Source: Diospyros lotus
Lineage: Eukaryota > Streptophyta > Magnoliopsida > Ericales > Ebenaceae
DNA length: 64,000 nucleotides
NCBI RefSeq assembly: GCF_014633365.1
Contig: NC_068343.1
Span: 24,459,307-24,523,306 of the forward strand
Direction of reading: 5' to 3'
The position numbers and the translations under genes were made by a program. The notes beneath the pieces were generated by a model. It ran no database searches. It worked only from the letters and a program-made list of their open reading frames with translations, and was not told the origin of the DNA. Below, one piece after another: positions 1-11,208 of the stretch. Each line of letters begins with the position of its first letter. The first letter of the stretch is position 1.

Positions 1-335
1 GCAGCTAGCCATGTCGGTAGGGTGTTCAATTAGTTGCCCCCCGTCATCTCTTATATTTTGTTAGAACTTCTGTCTTTTATTTTTGACTGTGCCGGGTTAT
101 TCCTTGTATCTCTTATATGTTGGCACAAGTGTCTGTTTATTTTTATATACTCTGTGACCGCTGATCCAGCGGGGTATTCGTGGGCATGCATGTATATCGT
201 TTTGCTTCCGTTGTTGTATTTTAAATGTTGCATGTTAGGGTATTTTTTTGTCTTGTGTTTGTTTCTCTTTCCTTATGTAAGCGCTTTCGTTCGGATAGGC
301 CGAGTGGTTGAGATATCCGGGCGGAGGTGCTTACA
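1..335 (+). mobile_element. 5' LTR (3' part) of Tekay-like Ty3/gypsy element E1
   Basis: The stretch is nearly identical to 4713-5046, the matching end of the element's 3' LTR. It ends in gcttaca directly before a tRNA primer site, which fixes the LTR 3' end at 335. The LTR 5' end lies left of the window. Open frames inside it are LTR noise. Confidence 0.85.
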
Positions 336-339
336 ATGT

Positions 340-351
340 TGGTATCAGAGC
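340..351 (+). other. Primer binding site of E1, tRNA-iMet type
   Basis: TGGTATCAGAGC starts five bases after the LTR end. This 12-mer is the usual complement of the initiator-Met tRNA 3' end used by plant chromoviruses and copia elements. It orients E1 on the plus strand. Confidence 0.9.
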
Positions 352-472
352 GTCATTGAGTCAATCTGGGGGACAAGTAACTGTACACCAAGGCTGTTAG
401 GTAGAGTTAGAGTGTTAAGTTGTGTCCTTAATTTCAAAATGCGTTCTAATTAATTTTGGTTATGTAGGACTC

Positions 473-2608
473 ATGGACGCACGCTATGGACGAGGTCGTG
501 GCAGACCGCCGGCGAGAGGTAGAGGGCATCTTGTTCCTATTCCTGAGGTACCGGCGACAGGTACAGGAGATGAGAGACAGCCAGGGCCTCCGGTCATGCA
601 GGAGACATTGGCGGGTATTTTACGAGCTGTAGATGTACTGGCAGCATCATAGTTACATCAGGAGCGCAGTCATGATGGTAGGACCGCTACGACCTAGGCG
701 TCACATTCAGGTACGCCGGGAGCAGGGGATAGTTTTGGTGCTGCATTGCTTAAAGATTTTATGACTCTACGTCCACTAGAGTTTAGTGGAGGCGCCGATG
801 CGACAGAGGCAGAAGATTGGCTATTGGTAATGGAGAAGCACTTACGATTTATAGGCTATACAAAGTCCCATAGGGTTCGACTGGGGACCTTTTTGTTACG
901 AGGAGATGCCGAGCGATGGTGGGAGACCACTAGACAGCGATATGGTGATGGGGGCTCGACATGGGCACAGTTTGTCGCAGCGTTCAATGAGACGTATGTA
1001 CCGTCTTGGGTCAGAGAGTAGAAGGTGTTCGAGTTTATTGACTTACAATAGGGGAGCAAGATAGTCACACAGTACGAGACTGAGTTCGTGGCGTTATCTC
1101 GTTATGCTCCAGAGTTAGTGACCCTTGAGTCTCGCAGAGTCAGCAAGTTTCAGAGCGGGTTACAACCAGAGATTCGCCACGCCATGGCTGGTATCGAGGC
1201 ACCCGACTTTCCTACAGCTGTTCAGCTGGCCCATGTGATCGAGGCTGTCGAACCGACCAGATTAGTGTATGTATTAGGACTGGTTTGCAGCTACGATGCT
1301 CCCCAGGTCGTCTCCCAACGAACTGTCAACGAACTGTCAAAACAAGATTAAACGAGGGGGGTTGTGATGAAAACCGAACTTAAAAACGCTCAAGAATGAA
1401 ACAAAGATGAATTCTTGACCAACTAAAACATAACCCGCTACAAACCCTACCTCCTTACCACGGTAATCCCCGTCTCGCTTAAGAAAATAATTTGTTTGGT
1501 TTGATTTTCTTCTACGACCGTAAAAGATTAAATCAAAACGAGCAATCGCTCATACAATTTATAATATACTGTTTCTTTCTAATCAAAGCCTCAACCGAGC
1601 ACGTCAATTAAACCCATCCAAAAATCATGCATACATTCACACAACCGCGTAAAAGAAACATACATAAACTTAGAGAAGGAAAAGAAACGAAATCATCAAT
1701 AAAAACATGAGAATCGAGTTCCAAACCGGATTCGACTATATGACCGAGACTCAAACCGGGCAAGGGGTACGGGAATGTAGCAGATTACAAGTGAATTAGC
1801 CTTCTATAGCTAGGTTGAAACCGTGAGAATCCTCCCAAAATCGGCCACCCTAATGCCACTTAGCTAGCTCTTATTTATAAGGTTTTAGAAAAGAAAAACC
1901 TAGGCTAAATTGGCTTAGGGTTTATTTATTACATATGGCCCATTATTTAATTAATTAAAAGGGCCCAATGGATTCTAAATTTGCCCATAACCCATAATGA
2001 AGTATGGTTACCTCTTTCAAACTCGATGTCTGTCTACCTTGCGAAGCCCACTTGCGTCTCTATCGAAATAGCTCAAATCTGCGGCCCAAATCTACCAAAT
2101 AAGAATAAAAATAGAGTGAAGCCCAATAAAATAAAATAAACACAAGACAAATGAAATAACCTAAATAGAGTGCAATGAAGATGGAATAAGAGGGATAAAT
2201 AATATAAAATATGCGCGCCATCACCATGCAGTGGAGAGGGACCGCTTGGAGGCTCGATCGGATCAGTTAGTCATGAAGGGCGCAGGGAGCAACAGTAATA
2301 AGAGAAAATAGGATGCGGGCAGTAAGAGTTCAGGGCTTCCACCGTGCCGGCAGTGTGGGCAGAGACATCAGGGACAGTGCCGAGATGTACGTCGGGATGT
2401 GTGTTATCGCTGTGGTCAGCCGGGACATTTGAAGAGGGACTGTCCACAGGGGCCTAGACCGACTACACCGGCCACAGGGCAAGATATCATTTGTTTTCGT
2501 TGTGGACAAAGAGGCCATCGGGCGAATGTGCACCCAGCCAGCACAGATTGGAGGGCTACGAACGGGAGGTGTAGGGCCCAGACCATCTCAGAGATAGTCT
2601 ACACCTAA
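473..2608 (+). pseudogene. Gag of E1, broken and split by an insertion
   Basis: Gag starts at the ATG at 473 with an Arg/Gly/Pro-rich N-terminus (RGRGRPPARGRG). In-frame stops occur at about 650 and at 1019. The retrotransposon gag core lies at 746-1250 (motifs FMTLRPLEFSGG, EDWLLVMEKHLR, GDAERWW, AHVIEA). Coding similarity is then lost until 2230, where the C-terminus resumes with a CxxCGxxHxGxC knuckle, a complete CCHC knuckle (CYRCGQPGHLKRDC) and a third knuckle whose last Cys is replaced by His. Lengths and motifs fit Tekay-type gag. Gag would form the virus-like particle and bind element RNA, but this copy cannot make an intact protein. Confidence 0.8.
1256..2229 (-). mobile_element. Unclassified insertion inside E1 gag, LTR-like
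   Basis: About 970 bp interrupt gag between its core and its zinc knuckles. Read on the minus strand, the piece has a TATA-like CTTATAAATAAG and then untranslated-looking sequence ending near GTTGGGAGACGACCTGG, a phrase seen after LTRs in some plant retroelements. A diverged duplication of about 15 bp of gag codons seems to flank it. No coding domain is visible. Orientation and class are inference, and the boundaries are good to about 15 bp. Confidence 0.45.
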
Positions 2609-2678
2609 GGCGCAGGGTTTAGGAGCACCATTACCTCTATCAGTAGAACAGCGTCCAGGGCCCACAGAGAGAGTACAG

Positions 2679-3065
2679 ATGCAAGGGAAGGCGTTTGCGG
2701 TGACAACTGCCGAGGCAGCTGAGGGTAGTGACACAGTACAAGGTATACTTTCTCTCCATGGTCACGATGTACATGCCTTATTTGATACAGGTTCTACCCA
2801 CTCTTTCATAGCACCCCATCTGTTGCATAAGATCTCGATTCCGTGTAACCCCTTACCATATGATTTGTCTGTTTCGACACTGGGAGGGACGGTGTTGATA
2901 GGGAGTGAGATGGTCAGGGATTGCGAGATAGGGATTCATGACCAGGTATTTTTAGGGGATCTTATTGTTTTGGCAATTTAGGATTTTGATTTACTGTTGG
3001 GTATGGATTGGCTTTCAGGCACTATGCACGAGTTGATTGTCGTCGGAAGGTGATTTCATTTGAGC
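2679..3065 (+). pseudogene. Aspartic protease domain of E1 pol
   Basis: The retropepsin active-site motif LFDTGSTHSFI is present, followed by the flap-side strand and a DLLLGMDWL motif after a stop at 2979-2981. The domain follows gag in the order normal for Ty3/gypsy polyproteins. It would cleave the Gag-Pol precursor. The internal stop and a further frame change downstream inactivate it. Confidence 0.8.
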
Positions 3066-3134
3066 ACCTGGGGAGATTAGTTGTTACATACAGGGGTGTG
3101 AAGCCAGTGGTGACTACGCTGATGATATCGGGTT

Positions 3135-3850
3135 ATGCACGCCGAGAGGCTTATACGACGTGGGTGTGAGGCCTATTTTGCATTTGTGACCATGATAGCT
3201 GGGGAGAAGAAGGAGTTGGCTGTCTATCCTATGGTGCGAGACTTTTTAGATGTGTTCCCAGATGAGTTGCTGGGACTACCACCGCACCTGGAGATTGATA
3301 TTGCAGTCGATCTGATGCTAGGTACGCAGCCCATTTCCAAAACTCCTTACCGTATGGCCGCCAATGAACTGAAGGAACTCAAGGTGCAGTTGCAAGACCT
3401 TTTGGATATAGGTTTTATTCGACCGATTACATCACCATGGGGGGCTCCAGTATTATTTGTGCGTAAGAAAGACGGATCTATGCGACTGTGTATAGATTAC
3501 CGACAACTTAATCAGGTAACAGTTAAGAATAAGTACCCCTACCCCATGTGGATGATTTACTGGATCAGTTGCGTGGTGCATCAATGTTCTCCAAGATAGA
3601 TTTGCGGTCGGGTTATCATCAGGTGCGGGTTAGAGATGAGGATATTGCGAAAACTGCATTTCATACACGTTACGACCATTATGAGTTTGTGGTCATGCCA
3701 TTTGGGCTGACCAATGCACCCACAGTGTTTATGGATTTCATGAACAGGGTATTCAAGGAATATCTGGATTCCTTTATCATAGTTTTTATTGACGACATCC
3801 TAGTCTACTCACCGAGCCTTGAGATACACGAGGTGCATCTAGGTTCTTAG
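3135..3850 (+). pseudogene. Reverse transcriptase of E1, truncated and frameshifted
   Basis: Gypsy RT motifs appear in order: [42 protein letters not shown], then [21 protein letters not shown] and the catalytic FIDDIL. The reading frame changes near 3546, between the NKYPYP and DDLLDQL motifs. Similarity stops abruptly at about 3838, so the RT C-terminus, RNase H and integrase are missing and LTR-like sequence follows. Motif spelling fits the Tekay lineage of chromoviruses. Confidence 0.85.
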
Positions 3851-5046
3851 CAGTTCGGGTATTATTATGGATTATGGTTGTTTATCGGCTAGAGCGGTTG
3901 GGCAGTGGGGACAAGGATCGGCTGTTCAGTGACGGAGTGACTGTCGTACGGTCTATCTTAGGCCGTCGACTGGTCTCTCCTATCCACTAATCGTTGATCG
4001 GTGCCAAGCACTGTTGACTAACTCTACCGTTATGTGATTATAACATGACCGGTATCATTTATTTCTTGTTGCATGGTTTGGCATGCACATGGGTACGGGC
4101 TGCATAATGGGGTTTTCATGATCTGGTTATGCTTGGTCACGGATATCCTAGCTTGGTTATGATGCATCCAGCACGGGCATATGCATTGCGTGTGGTTTAC
4201 TATATGGGCGGAGCATGGCCTGATGCCTGGATGTATGGGCGCCATGTGTCACGTTGATGCTCACTACGCCATTGCATTTTATGTGCATTGCATGGTTACT
4301 AGTAGTATTTAGTTCTCAGACGAGAGTACTGTTCCGAGGGAGCCTATAGCTTGGGTGTCGGGAGTACCGACATGGATACGGGTGACAGGAGTACGGACCC
4401 GGGACAGTGCGCACAAGTTTGTGGAGATTTATGTTACCTTTTAGGGCAGCGGTAGGTTGGCATAAGACTTGGGTGCCAGGTGTCTTATGTGGGCCCTATG
4501 GACCGGTATGTGTTTTTTTTATGCTACACTATTGTATTGTTGCGTCTCATGGCTTGTGTGTATGTGTGGGACGATGTTCAGGGTGATCTTCTCCTCTATT
4601 TACTGTATAGCCTTTCTTTTCTTATAACTTGCTGAGTCTTACGACTCACCTTGTTTTCCATCATTCCAGGTAAGGGTAAAGCGAAGGCCGAGGGCGAGGA
4701 CCGCGCCACCTAGCAGCGAGCCGTGTCGGTAGGGTGTTCAGTTAGCTGCCCCCCGTCATCTCTTATATTTTGTTAGAACTTCTATCTTTTATTTTTGACT
4801 GTGCCGGGTTGTCCCTTATATCTCTTATTTGTTGGCACAGGTGTCTATATATTTTTATATACTCTGTGACCGCTGATCCAGCGGTGTATTCGTGGGCATG
4901 CATGTATATCATTTTGCTTTCGTTGTTGTATTTTAAATGTTGCATGCCAGGGTATTTTTTGTCTTGTGTTTGTTTCTCTTTCCTTATGTGAGTGCTTTCG
5001 TTCAGATAGGCCGAGTGGTTGGGATATCCAGGCGGGGGTGCTTACA
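3851..5046 (+). mobile_element. 3' LTR of E1, left boundary unresolved
   Basis: Positions 4713-5046 match the 5' LTR copy and end in gcttaca. The sequence from about 3851 to 4712 has no coding similarity and carries the LTR hairpin module at 4627-4675, so most of it is probably LTR that now abuts the RT break. The polypurine tract and LTR start were lost in the same deletion. No clear 5-bp target repeat can be tested because the left end is outside the window. Confidence 0.7.
4627..4675 (+). promoter_or_regulatory. LTR hairpin and splice-donor-like module (E1)
   Basis: TGAGTC-TTAC-GACTCA is a perfect 6-bp stem with a 4-nt loop, preceded by ACTTGC. It is followed 13 bp later by CATTCCAG-GTAAGGG, which reads as a strong splice donor. 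The same module recurs in LTR-A to LTR-E at a similar distance from the LTR 3' end. Confidence 0.6.
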
Positions 5047-5796
5047 TCTATGATCTAAGCTCAGTAGAGCTGCTTCTTTCGAGTATCGTCAAGTTAGACT
5101 TAACCACCGATTGCCTCTTTGCTTTGAACCCTCAAATTGACCTCTTTCCAAAATCTATCTATCTAGAATCTCTTGTTCGACACTATTGTCGAGTGCCTTT
5201 CCCACTAGGACCAAATTCTAAGCCTCAAGGTATCCTTCCTCAACCCTAGTCGTCGTTTATCTCTTTAATTTGTCTCCATTTTTGTTGTTTTTAGTTGTGG
5301 CCTCATGTTGCTATTTAGGGTTTTATTATAAGTATGATTGTAGAATCCTACATTTAGGGTTTTATTAATTAGATCAATGGATGATTTCTATATATAATCC
5401 TCTATTTTTTGTTTTTGGGTGCAATGGGTCTGTAATGAATATTGGGGTTTTCTACACTTGTGCCCTGATTTATTGATTTATTTTCATTTCAACATTTGCA
5501 GTTTTCTACTTTTGATTTCCATCTCAATTGTTTCTTCTGTCTTAGATTGTTTTTATGATCAATAGTTCCTTCAGTCTAAGGCCCCAACACCTTCATCTTT
5601 GTTCCATTAATTTCAACAATATATTTACCTTTAGCAATACACTAATGGGAAATTGTCTGCTTTACCGTATCCCATCTTGAAATACACTAATGCTTGTTTT
5701 ATCTCTAACAAGCTGATCGAATTAGCAAAGATTGTGTTTTAGTTAGAAAATTATTTCTCCATATGCGACCATTTAATTCACCTAACGTGTTCTAGT
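5047..5796. other. Spacer without recognised gene
   Basis: A frame from 5019 to 5249 ends at a possible splice donor (CAAG-GTATCC near 5226), but the peptide resembles no family I know and starts inside the LTR. The rest is AT-rich with nothing recognisable. Confidence 0.5.
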
Positions 5797-5815
5797 AAAC
5801 TAAAGGTTGTATTTG

Positions 5816-5982
5816 GGATGACTGCTCTTGCGCGTCCCTCAGTGGTCATACCACGATTACACTAGAAGAGGTAAATTGTAAGTTGGGCTTTTGATGCTTG
5901 CACAGGGCGAAAATCAAACTTGCAACCCACCAGATTGACACCGACATTTTTTATCTGACCACTCAACCTATACCCTGGAGGC
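5816..5982 (-). mobile_element. tRNA-derived SINE, minus strand
   Basis: On the minus strand, GGTTGAGTGG matches the RNA polymerase III A box (RGYNNARYGG) exactly. A B-box-like AAGTTTGATTTTCG follows at a tRNA-like distance. The body of about 167 bp is flanked by imperfect 19-bp direct repeats (5797-5815 and 5983-6001, AAACTAA-start, three mismatches), as expected for target-primed insertion. The SINE has no coding capacity and depends on a LINE. Confidence 0.6.
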
Positions 5983-6001
5983 AAACTAATGGTTGCACTT
6001 G

Positions 6002-7132
6002 TGTTGTGGTTACTAGTGTATTTGGTTGTTTTACCGGTTCTATTTCTAAGTTGTGTGTGTTTGTTTTTTTTTTTGTAACATGAGAAATTTGAGGGGTTCC
6101 TCAATTACAAATTGCTTTTAATTTGGACTTATTTCATCATCTCTAAAACTCATGACTTGCCTGCTCCACAACTCTAGGTGAATATTTGACGGTTTTGTTG
6201 TGAATCAAAATTGAGGGTTTGATCCATTATATAGACACAAGCGACTGCATATTTTTGTGTGAAGACAAATTCAAATCCACGACCTTACAATATTCCAAAC
6301 TCTAGTATAAGTGCGTTGGACTGTTCGTATTGCACCTCAAAAGGTTATTTCTAAGATGTGTCGTTGTGAAATTCAAAAAATCAAAAAGAGCTTTTCCACA
6401 CTTCTGATCTATTTTATGCGCATGAATCTGCCATAGTCTATAAGATAAACCAAGCCTATTCAATTCACACTCTGCTTGTTTGAAAAGGAATTGGGCTGAC
6501 CAAATGGTCACTCTAGCCTGTGTACTAATATTTAATATTCGTATTAATTATACAAATTACCATCTTAATCAGTATATTCAAGAGAATGCCACTTTATATA
6601 AATATATTTAAATTTCTAATTCTTTTTCTTAAATTCTATTCTAATAAATAAGTTCAGTTATTTTTTATAATTGATTTTTTTAGATCATTTCGGTCTTATC
6701 GACTAAATTAATTAGTCATAAAAATCTGTTCGATTCGATTATTTGGGAGAATAAGTTTTTATTTTTTTTTTATTGTCAAACCATCCAAGAACCAATAAAG
6801 AAATGGAATGAACACCCCTAGTTGGTCCATTTTATAATTTAACATATGATATTAAATTAGTTCAATATTACATATTATAATATATTTTATTTTTGTATAT
6901 ACGTGATATATCATATATCTATTTTTTAAATATAACAATAAATTTGATGCCTTGTTAATTTTTTTTATTTCTAAAATACTCACAATATTCTTTGTTTAAA
7001 AAAAAAAAAAAACAAACTCTATCAACAAGATTTGAAGTCCTGATCTCCAACTTAAAATAAATTTATTTTAAGATTCTTTTGACATTTATATATATTCTTT
7101 ATATTAGGAGGAATATAAATAATTTTGATAAT
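6002..7132. other. AT-rich spacer
   Basis: Long A and T runs and low-complexity stretches. I see no gene, RNA or repeat boundary. Confidence 0.5.
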
Positions 7133-7135
7133 TTA

Positions 7136-7362
7136 GAGTGTGTTTGATTGCACACATTTACCATAGAAAATGTATAATTATTACACATATTTTCTATAGA
7201 AATAATCAAACACTTTTAACTTTTTTATAGAAAAATGTGTATGGTACAAACATTTAAAACTTGTTTTTATGGAATTTATTTTTCAAGAGGGTGAGGTGAT
7301 TTTTGTTTTCTAAGTAATCATTACTTAAAATTAAATTTTAGGTAATGTAATCAAACACACTC
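7136..7362. mobile_element. Tourist-like MITE (PIF/Harbinger type)
   Basis: Perfect 14-bp terminal inverted repeats (GAGTGTGTTTGATT at 7136, its complement ending at 7362) are flanked on both sides by TTA, the target preference of PIF/Harbinger elements. At 227 bp it is in the usual MITE size range and has no coding capacity. Confidence 0.8.
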
Positions 7363-7365
7363 TTA

Positions 7366-8264
7366 GGATTTTCAAATTTTGTTGTTGTTGTGAGGTTTAG
7401 GGTATGCCCTAAGTTATATTGTTGATATTTTTTGGTTTTCAATGAAATACTTACTCATAAAAAAAAATTAAAATAAATTTATTTTATCACTACACCAAAA
7501 TTTATCTTTCAAAATTTTACTTAAAAATCTAAAAACTAAATCACAATTTCCAATAAGTAAAACTTCATTTGAAATCTTTATTTTTTTTCTTGCAGAGTTG
7601 ATAACACAAACTGCACCTCTCATTATACAATGTTAAAACATATTACAAGGCCATTATAGGGGCCTCAATATGCTAATACAAGACTTGCCCACTCATGGAA
7701 TGGGTTTCAATTATCAAAACAATAGTTTTAGAATTACTTTCTTAGGGAAAATAGTTTTCTAATTGCCCCTTCACTAGAAGTATTGGTAGGAAGTAATACC
7801 TTTTAAAATGGTATTTTCTTGTTTGGGATCAGGACAAGTGGGATTAATTAAGCTAGGGATAAATTTTTCTTTTAACACCCTTTTGGTACTATTCAGTTCA
7901 AGTGAAATTCTATTTATAGCCACCCATTTTGCTATCTGAAGTCACTTTTTAATATACCTAAAATGCCCTCTTTTAAAAACTCATTTTTATCCTCGCACAA
8001 CCACTTTCTCTCTTAATGAATTTCCCACCACCGCCCATTCACACCAAAGACGATGCGGCGAACACGTACACAAGTATATATATATATACACATACACAGA
8101 CACACACATATATACACATAGACAGACACACACACACACACACATATATATACAAGCATATATAAGTACAGTCACATAGACAATCTTCTCCAGCCACTTA
8201 CCCTCCCATACAATCTCTTACCTCCTCCACTACTTCCTCGTCGAAGAAGGAAAAGTCGAGCTCC
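7366..8264. repeat. Spacer with TA/CA microsatellites
   Basis: Non-coding. Positions about 8076-8170 consist of alternating TA and CA dinucleotide runs. A CACTAC sequence at 7492 resembles a CACTA terminus but has no partner. Confidence 0.6.
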
Positions 8265-8338
8265 AGATGCGCTCGCCACAAAGGGAAAAGAAACACATTG
8301 CAAATGTTGGACTTGACCTCCTCGCGCTCCTTAGCAAC

Positions 8339-9632
8339 TCAAGCTTCGACGTTAACCTTTATTTGCTCAACCTCCTGCTTTGCTACCTCAGCATCCCCAG
8401 ATGCAGCGTCAGCTCGCTGACGTGCCAACTCCAAGTCATTCTGCACTTTGATCAGCTTTGCCTCAGCCTTTTTGAGCTTCGAAGTGGCTTGGGAGAAGGC
8501 CGACTTGTAAGCTCTCTTCACGTGAGCTAGCTCATCTTCAGCCTCTTTCTTGGTTTTCTCGGCTTCCCTCACCCGGTCTTTCAAGCCCTCGGCCATGCTT
8601 CGAGCCTTCTTGGATTTAGCAGTCAAGAAGGCCGGATTATCCTCTAGCTTCTTCTTATCTTACCTAAGCACTTCAATCTCTCTCCTCTTTTTGCTTAAAG
8701 ACGCTCAGGGAAGCCTATAAAACTTGAGAGGTTAGTACATGAGGAAGAAATAAACATTATTGGCAAAGCCAAATGAAGATCCTTACCAAGAGACTGTGAC
8801 GAGCTATATAGTTAGAAAGTGCATCACCCAACACCTCCTTCATGTCCAGAGCCTTGGTAGAGTTGCCAAGGACCCCGCCTAAGCTATCAAGAAAGACACC
8901 GAAGTATGTCCCCCCGACCGTGACTTCAGACGCGCTTAGCTCGGTAGAAGCGTTCGCCTTATTCCTTTTGTACGTCTGAGCTTTTGGTGTCCTGTGCGAG
9001 GTGGGAGGTGCTTTCCTTTTACTCCCAGCAGCAGGGGCCTCGTCGTGAACTATGAATTTTCTCAGCCTAGCCTTAGCTACGGCTGCCTTGTGCTGTGAAC
9101 AGGAGGCAGGCTATGCGTTGAGGGCATGCTCTGGCGAGGCTGTGACATTTCTTGCGGGGTCGGGACCAGGCAGGGGGATGAGGATGCGATTCTCGACGGC
9201 CACCTCAGAGTGAGGTTCTGCCTTTTGGACATTGGCAGGAGGAAGAGATGAAGAGACGACCATAGGCGAGCTCGAGTTCACAAATCGAACGAGCCTCTCG
9301 AGTTGAAGCTTCACCATTTCTAACGACGTTGGTAAGACCCCAACTGAGACTTCTCGACGACCTCTATTTTCCCTGACCGGACTCCCGCTGAAGTCGACCT
9401 TGTCAAAGGCCGACCTTATCTCTTTTTGGCCCCGAACTCTTATGTCCTCCTCTTTGATGTCTTTGCAGCCAAGGGAGGGAGTGAGCTAGTAGTCGCAGAG
9501 TAGAGTGTCGGTAAGCTCGCAGTCGTCCGCATCAATTTTTGCTTTTGAAGCTGATTCAAGTCCTTGGGCCTAAAAAATGGTCAGTTCGGGTTTTCCACCA
9601 GTGACGTCTGTAAGATCGGAGAAAAGACTTGT

Positions 9633-9683
<51 letters not shown>

Positions 9684-10421
9684 TTTTTAAGCGCAAGCTG
9701 AAGGTCCACTTACTTGGTACAAGAATGAAACTAAAGTTGTTAAGGTGATGAAGGGAGGAGCAGGAGATATAAAACCATTGAGACTTGTAGTCCCCTACAT
9801 TGGACTTGCCCTTGGCCTTCCCTTGAGGCAAAAGTTTATTATAGTCAAAAGAATGGGCTTCCATGTAATACCGCCAGTCCTTGGTACCCTTGAAAGAATA
9901 AAGGTACCTAAGGATTTTAGGTGATGGAAGAGAAAGTTGGTTCTTTTTGAAAAGTATGGCTAGGGAGGTTAATTGGGCGTAGGAGTTAGGAGTTAGTTGG
10001 AAGGGTACAAGTTTTAGGTCGTTGAGAATGGTTATGAGGTAGGGTTGGAGTGGAAACCTAAGTCCAAATTCTAAGTGTTGGGGGCTAATGGCTACGAACC
10101 TTGCAAGAGGAAAGGCTGCGTGGTCGCCGGGAGAAGGCATCATTACACGGCTGCCGCAGGGTAGATGATACTCCAAAGCACATGACCTCAGCTCGCTGAT
10201 CGTTAACTTCGAAGGGTAACGCTTGAAGACCACACAAGTTGCGCGCTCCTCGATAGCTCGTTGGAGACTACAGGGTCGACACGCTGAGGTACTCTTTTAG
10301 CGACCTCTGCACTAGACAAGACCACATCCTGCACCAATGTCCCTCCGTTATGCTCCGAAGAGCTAGAGGTGTCATCGTCTTCTACCCTGTGGTTGCGGCG
10401 CTTCTGACCTAATGTAGACAT
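8339..10421 (-). pseudogene. Antisense extra ORF of a Tat-lineage element
   Basis: Reading leftwards, the relic starts with an acidic/serine-rich N-terminus at 10421. After a frameshift near 10215 comes a segment of about 150 residues with the spacing and motifs (FPLARFVA, LRFPLQPYL, LTPNSYAQL) of the 'putative gypsy type transposon' domain (Pfam PF04195). A Pro/Ser-rich linker follows (9111-9317), then a Lys/Glu/Ala coiled coil (8339-8626). Such ORFs, in antisense between pol and the 3' LTR, are known from the Tat lineage, and their function is unknown. Here the frame is broken by at least two stops and a trinucleotide expansion. It lies upstream of a plus-strand PPT and 3' LTR. Confidence 0.65.
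9634..9683. repeat. (AAT)n microsatellite inside the antisense ORF
   Basis: About 16 AAT units. On the minus strand they add a run of leucines to the antisense ORF, just after its PF04195-like domain. Confidence 0.9.
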
Positions 10422-10941
10422 CTACGATAAAAAAAAGAGAAGAGTCAGGTCATTGAGAGCAAACTAGTCCTCACAAACTGAAGTTGCTAAGGACACTTCC
10501 TACTTATCAGATCGCGCGCTTTGCAACAGGGTATTACCTAAGGCAGAGGGGACTAAGTTTATAAGCCTATTAAGCCCCCTGAAACAAATGAGTGCTAATC
10601 CTAAGGATAACAAGCTCGAAGGCCAGACAACACGTCACTTGATGCCCCAAAGATGCACAACCATTGCCAGAAGACGAGGCATGGAAGGAAAGTCGACAGA
10701 GAAAATGGGAGCAGTGATAAAGCGAACTAAAGAGTTATGAGAAACTTGCTGTTCTTGATTGATCATTGCAAAATCCAGGGGCAAGAACCAACGTCTAGCA
10801 GGAATTCGACGGAGAAAGGCAGAAAAGCTTCAGAGTAGGCGACAATGGAGTTTGGAGTCAGAAGGAAGAAGAAGGTTATGGAAGTAAGAGACATTTCAAA
10901 ATGACACGGTGAGGAGGGGGGGGGGGAAGAATTCCCTCGCG

Positions 10942-10950
10942 CTTTTATAG
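10942..10950 (-). promoter_or_regulatory. Antisense TATA box upstream of the extra ORF
   Basis: On the minus strand TATAAAAG is followed by a pyrimidine-rich leader (C-run, CCAAACTCC, TTCTTCTTCC) and then, about 520 bp on, by the ATG of the antisense ORF at 10421. The layout suggests the extra ORF has its own promoter. This is inference from motif and spacing only. Confidence 0.45.
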
Positions 10951-11208
10951 TTTGGGTTGTTCCACTGTTGGATGGAGAGACTGATGAACTACCCTAGATA
11001 CAATGGTAACACGTGGAAGCATGGGGCCCACGAACATAATGATTAAGCGGTTATGGGGAACGTACGCATTAAAAGTGCCTCAGACAAGACGTGCGGCATA
11101 AAATGACACTATTTGAAACGATTGGGCAGAAGTCTAGAAGATGGGTTGACATTTTGCATAGCCCAATCCGATCTGCATACATCAGCTCATGCTCTGAAGA
11201 TCGCACCA

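Noticed and set aside
34..453. Open frame of 139 codons at the window start (and its copy at 4770-4991)
   Set aside because: It lies in the E1 LTR and is repeated in the other LTR; the peptide is hydrophobic noise with no family.
7492..7510. CACTACACCAAAATT as the left end of the CACTA fragment at 12033
   Set aside because: The subterminal repeats do not match, and a Tat element with its own ends lies between.
8339..8626. Coiled-coil frame as a host gene
   Set aside because: Its position downstream of the PF04195-like part and ahead of a PPT and LTR makes it the C-terminus of the Tat antisense ORF.
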